Source of the DNA: Candidatus Cloacimonadota bacterium | GTDB lineage: Bacteria; Cloacimonadota; Cloacimonadia; Cloacimonadales; Cloacimonadaceae | NCBI GenBank assembly: GCA_012516855.1 | Contig: JAAYWB010000028.1 | Location: 1 to 36,985 of the forward strand | Length of the DNA: 36,985 nt | Reading direction: 5' to 3' | In this document: piece after piece, positions 32,307-36,985 of the stretch | How the letters are laid out: every line of letters starts with the position of its first letter | Numbering within the stretch: position 1 is the first letter of the stretch | Notes under the pieces: model-generated | What the model saw: only the letters and a program-made list of their open reading frames with translations | What the model was told of the DNA's origin: nothing | Databases searched by the model: none | Position numbers and translations under genes: made by a program

Positions 32307-33860
32307 TCAGGCCGGGATGTTGCCGTGTTTTTTGGGCGGCAGGCTTTCGCTTTTGCTGGAAAGTATTTCCAGGGCGTCAATGAGCCGCTTGCGGGTTTCG
32401 GAAGGCAGGATCACGGCGTCCACATATCCACGGGAAGCTGCCACATAGGGGTTGTTGAATTCTTCTTCGTAGATCTGAATCATCTCGGCGCGTTTTGCCG
32501 CCTTGTCTTCCGCCGCTTCTATCTCTTTGCGGAAGATGATGTTGGCGGCGCCTTGGGCTCCCATCACGGCGATCTCGGCGCTGGGCCAGGCCAATACCAT
32601 GTCGGCGCCCAGATGCCGGCTGCTCATGGCGATGTAGCTGCCGCCGTAATCCTTGCGGGTAACCACCGTCAGTTTGGGAACCGTGGCCTCGGCATAGCAC
32701 CACAGCAGCTTGGCGCCGTGGCGGATGATGCCGTTATGTTCTTGCTGCGTGCCGGGCAGGTAGCCGGGAACGTCCACGAAGGTGAGCAGGGGGATGTTGA
32801 AGGCGTCGCAAAAACGGATGAAGCGGGTGGCTTTGTCCGAAGCGTCGATGTCGAGGCATCCGGCCAGCACTTTCGGTTGGTTCGCCACCACCCCGACAAC
32901 GCGTCCATTCAGGCGTCCGAAGCCCACTATGATGTTCTGGGCATAGTAAAGATGCGGCTCGAAAAAGATACCATCGTCTAACACGGTTTTGATCACTTCG
33001 TGCATGGAATAGCTTTCCTTGGGGCTGTCCGGAATGATGCTGTCCAGGTTAGGGCAAAGCCTCCAGGGGTCGTCTCCGCATTCGGTTCTGGGAGCGTCCT
33101 CCATATTGTTGGCGGGCAAGTAGGAGAGCAGTATCTTTATCTGCTGAATGGCGTCGGCGTCGTTCTCACAGGCAAAGTGGGCGTTCCCGCTCCTGGAATT
33201 GTGGGTCATAGCCCCGCCCAGTTCTTCCTGGGTAGTTTCCTCGCCGGTGACCGCGCGGATCACGTCCGGCCCTGTGATGAACATGAAACTGGTATTCTTC
33301 ACCATGAACACGAAATCCGTCATCGCCGGGGAATAGACCGCCCCGCCGGCGCAGGGCCCCATGATGGCTGTGATCTGGGGAATAACGCCGCTGGCGCGGG
33401 AATTGCGGTAAAAGATCTCGCCGTATCCCTTGAGGGAATCCACGCCTTCCTGGATGCGCGCGCCGCCGCTGTCCTGGATGCCGATGAGCGGAACGCCGCT
33501 CTTCAGCGCCATGTCCATCACCTTGCAGATCTTGGCGGCGTGCATTTCGCCCAGGGAACCGCCCCGGGAAGTGAAATCCTGCGAAAAGGCGAAGACCGGA
33601 CGCCCGTCCACCAGACCGTGGCCGGTGATCACGCCGTCTGAGGCGATCTCGGTTTTCTCCATGCCAAAGTTGTCGCAGCGGTGCCTCACGAACATATCCA
33701 ACTCCCGGAAAGTACCGGGATCGAAGAGCAAATCAAGCCTCTCGCGGGCGGTCAGTTTGCCTCCGACCTTCTGTTTGTCAACGGCTTTGGCGCCGCCCAT
33801 CTGCAGGGTCTTCTCTTTTTTGTCCAGAAGTTTCTGGATCGCGTCCCTGGTTGATAGCAT
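32307..33860 (-). CDS. mmdA: Methylmalonyl-CoA/propionyl-CoA carboxyltransferase subunit (12S, MmdA-like)
   Basis: A 517-residue acyl-CoA carboxyltransferase of the MmdA/PccB/transcarboxylase-12S family. Crotonase-like halves are clear: LTARERLDLLFDPG, GGSLGEMHAAKICKVMD, SGGARIQEGVDSL and AIMGPCAGGAVYSPA in the first; FVDVPGYLPGTQQEHNGI and KDYGGSYIAMSSRHLGAD in the second. It transfers CO2 between methylmalonyl-CoA and biotin. It is the first gene of the operon. In this metabolism it links propionyl/methylmalonyl-CoA to pyruvate/oxaloacetate. The family does not by itself separate transcarboxylase from decarboxylase. Confidence 0.93.
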   Translation of the reverse strand: MLSTRDAIQKLLDKKEKTLQMGGAKAVDKQKVGGKLTARERLDLLFDPGTFRELDMFVRHRCDNFGMEKTEIASDGVITGHGLVDGRPVFAFSQDFTSRGGSLGEMHAAKICKVMDMALKSGVPLIGIQDSGGARIQEGVDSLKGYGEIFYRNSRASGVIPQITAIMGPCAGGAVYSPAMTDFVFMVKNTSFMFITGPDVIRAVTGEETTQEELGGAMTHNSRSGNAHFACENDADAIQQIKILLSYLPANNMEDAPRTECGDDPWRLCPNLDSIIPDSPKESYSMHEVIKTVLDDGIFFEPHLYYAQNIIVGFGRLNGRVVGVVANQPKVLAGCLDIDASDKATRFIRFCDAFNIPLLTFVDVPGYLPGTQQEHNGIIRHGAKLLWCYAEATVPKLTVVTRKDYGGSYIAMSSRHLGADMVLAWPSAEIAVMGAQGAANIIFRKEIEAAEDKAAKRAEMIQIYEEEFNNPYVAASRGYVDAVILPSETRKRLIDALEILSSKSESLPPKKHGNIPA

Positions 33861-34250
33861 GTTTATATCCCCTTTCTAAGGTGTATTTTAAGCTGTCTGA
33901 GCCCCGGCCTGGCAGCCAGGACCGACTATTTTTCCAAAATCTTTTGCCAGCCTCTTTTCGTCAAGAAAAAGAGCGCCGCGCTTGCCCGGGGAATCAAGTT
34001 ACTATGCATCGGAACGGTGGAAAGAGCGCTAATTTCACCATTTCGCCCGATGCGCAGGGAACAAGCCTGAGCGAGTTTCCGAGTGAACGAACAACCGGAA
34101 TTCAGCCAGCAAATCCGGCAGGTTTCACTTGATACTCCATAGCTGAACCGTCCGACTGTTTTCCCCGGCTGCTCCCGGTTCCACTTGACAGGATGCGGTA
34201 TTGCGTAAGGTGTGGCTACACTCAGAAACGCCTTGGTTTGGAGAGAATAC
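33861..34250. other. Divergent spacer between mmdA and the acetyltransferase gene
   Basis: No gene is supported. On the minus strand TTGACG (about 33963-33958) and an A/T-rich GATTTT 17 bases on may serve mmdA. On the plus strand TTGACA (34185-34190) precedes the GNAT gene. Copy 1 of a 32-base direct repeat lies at 34103-34134, and CCTGGCtGCCAGG at about 33908-33920 is a near-perfect small palindrome. Confidence 0.45.
34103..34134 (+). repeat. 32-base direct repeat, copy 1, upstream of GNAT gene
   Basis: Matches 34807-34838 at 29 of 32 positions (core AAATCCGGCAG.TTTCACTTGA). The two copies lie 704 bases apart and bracket the acetyltransferase gene. Confidence 0.75.
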
Positions 34251-34790
34251 ATGACAGCGACATATATGGTCAGAAAAGCCGGAATAAAAGACATCGAAGC
34301 CATCTCCGCGGTTCAAATCCAAAGCTGGAAGGAGACCTATCCCGGTATCATGCCGCAGCAAAAGCTGGATGGAATGAGCATGGAGCGCAGCTCCAGGCAT
34401 TGGCAGGCGATCTTTTGCGGCGGATACACGGTTCTGGCGGCGGAAACCGAAGGCCGGGTTGTGGGTTTTGCCGCTGGCGGAAAAAAATTCGAATACCAGA
34501 ATTGCGAAACCGGGCTGGCCAATGCCTGCGACTGCGAACTGGAGGCATTGTATCTGCTGAAGGAGTTTCATGGCAGGGGGATGGGAAAAGCCCTGTTCTA
34601 TCGCTTCGCCGACCTTATGAGGCAGGAAAAGAAGCATGTCATGACCGTGTGGGTGGCGGAAAAGAACCCGTCAACAGGATTCTATGAGGCCATGGGTGGG
34701 GAATTGGTGGACAGAATGGCGCTTGTGGTCTGCAAAGTGCCTGTTCCGGCGATTTGCTACAGATTCACACTTGGGATTCAGCCTGTCTGA
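34251..34790 (+). CDS. GNAT-family N-acetyltransferase
   Basis: A 179-residue acetyl-CoA-dependent acetyltransferase. The start (VRKAGIKDIEAISAVQIQSWKETYPGI) and the acetyl-CoA-binding motif A (ELEALYLLKEFHGRGMGKAL, with Q/R-x-x-G-x-G/A as FHGRGMGKA) match GNAT proteins of the RimI-like/ribosomal-type branch, and WVAEKNPSTGFYEAMGG is the usual motif B. Substrate unknown. I chose the ATG at 34251 because GGAGAG lies 5 bases upstream; a GTG at 34212 is in frame. It is single, on the plus strand, and flanked by direct repeats. Confidence 0.88.
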   Translation: MTATYMVRKAGIKDIEAISAVQIQSWKETYPGIMPQQKLDGMSMERSSRHWQAIFCGGYTVLAAETEGRVVGFAAGGKKFEYQNCETGLANACDCELEALYLLKEFHGRGMGKALFYRFADLMRQEKKHVMTVWVAEKNPSTGFYEAMGGELVDRMALVVCKVPVPAICYRFTLGIQPV

Positions 34791-34806
34791 TTTTTCCAGT
34801 GGGAGC

Positions 34807-34838
34807 CAGCCAACAAATCCGGCAGATTTCACTTGACA
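34807..34838 (+). repeat. 32-base direct repeat, copy 2, downstream of GNAT gene
   Basis: Second copy of the repeat at 34103-34134. It ends in TTGACA (34833-34838), 64 bases upstream of the next gene start, so it may also supply a -35 box for that gene, although no good -10 follows at 16-18 bases. Confidence 0.7.
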
Positions 34839-34902
34839 TTTCTCTGCCTGCGGGGGTTTCTGCGTTTTCATACACGAAGTCATTCGGGAGGATGAAATAG
34901 AT

Positions 34903-36702
34903 TTGCGCAAGCTAATACTGACCGCTCTGGCCCTGTTATTCGCCCTGCGGGCGGCGGCGGTCACGATCGAAGAACTGCAGGACCTCTTCTATCAGACAGA
35001 GGATGCGGAACAGTTTTCCCGCGAGGCTGCCGGCTTCATCGAGGCCAGCGAAGACCTTGCCGATCTAGACCACGCTTTCAACCTCTGGGAAAGCTTTGCC
35101 CCGGATGATTGCGGGGAGTGGCTGGAGGCCAGGGCCGCGGAGGCTTCTGACGAACCCAAGTACCAATACCTGCTGCTGAACCTGGCAGAGGACATGCAAT
35201 CCAAGATCAGCAAGGCGAAAGAGCTGGTTTCCGCCCATCCGGATTTTGCCGGGGGTTACCGCGCCCTGCTGCTCACCTTTGTTGTGAAATTTTCCCCCGA
35301 AGAGCTTGATGACCCCGAAAGCCCATTCTATCAGCAGTTGCGGGAAAGCCTGCCCCTGCTGGCCCATTTCGGGGAAAATTTTAATGGGGACGAACTCTTC
35401 TTGATGGCCCAGGTTTACTATCTGGTGCAAACCGGTGATCCTGAAGCGGCAAAGCTTCCTTTCCGGCAGGCCCTGGAGGCTGAGGAGGACTGGATCGACG
35501 GAATGGGTTTGGGATACATGTTCACTCCGGACAAATATCACCCCCTGATGGCCTATCAAATTGAGCTTTTGCGTCCCAAAGACGCCGACCCCTACACCAA
35601 GTACCGGATCGCGGAACTTGCCGGAGACCTGGTGGATTATTACTATGACCAGAAGCAGGACTACGACGCCGTTATCGGTTTTTTCGGCGCGGAGCCCTGG
35701 TATTGGGAAAACCAGTATGTGATCTTTGCCCTCGCGCAGAGTTACCTGGTCAAGGACCAGCCGGAAAAGGCTGTGAACCTGCTGAACGGAAACGGTGACC
35801 TGCCCTCCGCGCTGCTCTTTCAGGATTCCTGGCTGGCCTTTGACCGCAGCGAGGCTGCCAGTGCTTACGCCCGCGTGCTGGAACCCGTTTCCGCAGACCC
35901 CGTAAACGCCTATCTGCTGGCCCGTTCCCTTTCCGACAACGGCGAAAAACTGGCCTGCGCCCACGCCCTAATCGCCTCGCATCCCAAGGAAGAACACGGT
36001 TACAGCCTTGCCGCGGAGGTCTATCTGGACTATTTCAGCAAATATAAGGCCGACGATCCCCAGCTCGCCGTGATGGAGGCCTCCCTCCAAAACGACACCC
36101 AAATCCTGCGCAACTACTATTTCCGCTTTCCGGACAACAATCTAGCCACGGTCTGCTACTATCTCGTGAACGTGTTCGAACGCGATGAAAACAAGTCCAT
36201 GAGGGCATTCCAGGAACTCCACAAAGCTGGTCTGGGCGAGATGACAAGCAACGTTTTTGCCAGGTTCACCCTCGACCACTGCGACGCCCGGTTCCTGCTC
36301 AGGATCAAGGAATATGAGCTGCGGCAAAACGAGGTTTATGGCGAACTCAGCGAAGCCGAAACCGCCGCCCAGGCGGCAAAAGAATTCTGCGTCACCCTCA
36401 GCGAAAACGAGCTCTTCGAGGATTTGATTGAGGAAGCGGCCAAACACCCTGAATGGTTGGACGATACGGAAACCCAGTACATGGTTCTGAACGCCTATTA
36501 TATGCGGGACGACATCGCCAGCACCATCGCCACCCTGCGCCTGATGGTGGATAGAGGCACCATCGGAACCACCATGCTCAACGGCCTAGACGACCCCGAC
36601 CTGACCGGGCACGCGGACTGGCAGGCGCTGCTGGATTTCGCTGCCACCCGGCCCGATCCAGATGCCGAAGCCCTGGGAAACATCACCGAAGACAAGCGCT
36701 AA
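34903..36702 (+). CDS. Exported TPR-like helical repeat protein
   Basis: A 599-residue protein, probably exported (signal peptide about 1-19, LILTALALLFALRAAA). The rest is helical and acidic with TPR-like pairs (YRIAELAGDLVDYYYDQKQDYDAVIGFFG, FALAQSYLVKDQPEKAVNLLNG, MVLNAYYMRDDIASTIATLRLM). No catalytic domain is seen. The only start that gives the signal peptide is a TTG at 34903, with GGGAGG about 11 bases upstream. An ATG sits nearer that site at 34892 but is followed by AAA TAG. It is likely a periplasmic scaffold; function unknown. Confidence 0.78.
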   Translation: MRKLILTALALLFALRAAAVTIEELQDLFYQTEDAEQFSREAAGFIEASEDLADLDHAFNLWESFAPDDCGEWLEARAAEASDEPKYQYLLLNLAEDMQSKISKAKELVSAHPDFAGGYRALLLTFVVKFSPEELDDPESPFYQQLRESLPLLAHFGENFNGDELFLMAQVYYLVQTGDPEAAKLPFRQALEAEEDWIDGMGLGYMFTPDKYHPLMAYQIELLRPKDADPYTKYRIAELAGDLVDYYYDQKQDYDAVIGFFGAEPWYWENQYVIFALAQSYLVKDQPEKAVNLLNGNGDLPSALLFQDSWLAFDRSEAASAYARVLEPVSADPVNAYLLARSLSDNGEKLACAHALIASHPKEEHGYSLAAEVYLDYFSKYKADDPQLAVMEASLQNDTQILRNYYFRFPDNNLATVCYYLVNVFERDENKSMRAFQELHKAGLGEMTSNVFARFTLDHCDARFLLRIKEYELRQNEVYGELSEAETAAQAAKEFCVTLSENELFEDLIEEAAKHPEWLDDTETQYMVLNAYYMRDDIASTIATLRLMVDRGTIGTTMLNGLDDPDLTGHADWQALLDFAATRPDPDAEALGNITEDKR

Positions 36703-36846
36703 CAGCTTTTATTCCCAACAATAAGGCTCATTTCCAACTGAGTGGATAGCCCGGAATCCAGTCCTTTTCCCGTTATGGATCCCGGATCAATACCACCTCG
36801 AGGGCTCGGTGACGTCCGGGATGACGTGGCCAGGATGACGTAGCGG
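36703..36846. other. Spacer with inverted CCGGGAT-type repeat before the IS end
   Basis: GGATCCCGGATCAATACCACC..., then CTCGGTGACGTCCGGGATGACG (36777-36826), is the reverse complement of the repeat unit at 14580-14631. The IS inverted repeat begins 20 bases beyond it. The motif CTCATTTCCAACTGAGTGGATAG (36728-36750) is also a variant of the CTCTTTCAAACCGAGTGGGTAA element seen in other spacers. Confidence 0.7.
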
Positions 36847-36870
36847 CTAATACCATTTCGCTTGCATAAA
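36847..36870 (+). repeat. IS left terminal inverted repeat
   Basis: CTAATACCATTTCGCTTGCAT matches, at 19 of 24 positions, the reverse complement of 121-144 at the window start. It lies 50 bases upstream of a transposase start codon, the expected left end of the element. Confidence 0.6.
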
Positions 36871-36919
36871 TACTAGAATTGATTATCCTGTCTCTGTATT
36901 CATATCACTGGAGGTAGTG

Positions 36920-36985
36920 ATGAGAAAGATTCAAGTAAGCGACACCTTGCCGGCATCAGAACTCAAACGTCGGATGCTAAGTAGC
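36920..36985 (+). CDS. Transposase N-terminus (partial at window end)
   Basis: An ATG with a perfect GGAGG 5 bases upstream opens a frame of 22 codons to the window end (MRKIQVSDTLPASELKRRM...). With the left inverted repeat just upstream it is read as the start of an IS transposase, probably of the same family as the fragment at the window start. The sequence is too short to assign a family by itself. Confidence 0.5.
   Translation, partial: MRKIQVSDTLPASELKRRMLSS

Noticed and set aside
32099-32380. N-terminal extension of the transcarboxylase fusion
   Set aside because: It overlaps the small subunit and the 12S 3' end. The ATG at 32098 has an AAGGAG site and starts the conserved domain.

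Overview
The window looks like a bacterial chromosome segment from the Cloacimonadota (Candidatus Cloacimonas / Syntrophosphaera type) or a close FCB-group relative. This rests on several secreted proteins ending in the same FlgD-Ig/type IX-like C-terminal sorting domain, a methylmalonyl-CoA transcarboxylase locus typical of propionate-linked amino-acid fermenters, and gene-sparse spacers carrying palindromic repeats. The taxonomic call is inference. Both ends lie inside what appears to be the same insertion sequence: the 3' end of a transposase with its inverted repeat at the start, and the matching inverted repeat with the 5' end of a transposase at the end.

Layout. 1-2.8 kb: IS remnant, then (minus strand) a PhoB-type regulator, a PhoR-type kinase and a short sigma factor. 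3-6 kb: a secreted sorting-domain protein, a repeat-filled spacer and a lipoprotein. 6-12 kb: a tightly overlapped minus-strand operon of a secreted GNDxY-repeat/HEAT protein, rsmG, parA, parB and rmlB. parB has an in-frame TAA that cuts off its dimerisation domain. 12-14.2 kb (plus strand): ECF sigma factor, zinc-finger anti-sigma factor and two CnrX/CpxP-like periplasmic proteins. 14.2-19.2 kb: repeats and two more secreted sorting-domain proteins, one with a +1 frameshift just before the sorting domain. 19.2-22.2 kb: AT-rich accessory island with a two-TM coiled-coil protein, a coiled-coil/Mrr-type PD-(D/E)XK nuclease, a small coiled-coil protein, and a decayed restriction-type gene fragment. 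22.2-26.3 kb: tldD, tldE and a dihydroorotase-like protein that lacks most metal ligands. 26.6-28.4 kb: a stand-alone sorting-domain protein, a ROK kinase and four tRNA genes (His, Arg, Met, fMet). 28.7-33.9 kb: pyrF, pyrR and a transcarboxylase operon (5S+biotin carrier fusion, small subunit, 12S). 34.2-36.7 kb (plus strand): a GNAT acetyltransferase between direct repeats and a TPR-like exported protein.

How the genes fit together. The core genes cover chromosome segregation and ribosome methylation (rsmG-parAB), pyrimidine synthesis and its control (pyrR, pyrF), CO2-transfer metabolism (transcarboxylase) and peptide processing (TldD/E). Two regulatory modules respond to envelope or external signals: the two-component/sigma triad and the ECF module. 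The best candidate for an undescribed system is the three-gene membrane/coiled-coil/Mrr nuclease cassette at 20.07-21.84 kb. The most surprising lesions are the parB nonsense codon and the frameshifted secreted protein; both could be real or sequence errors.
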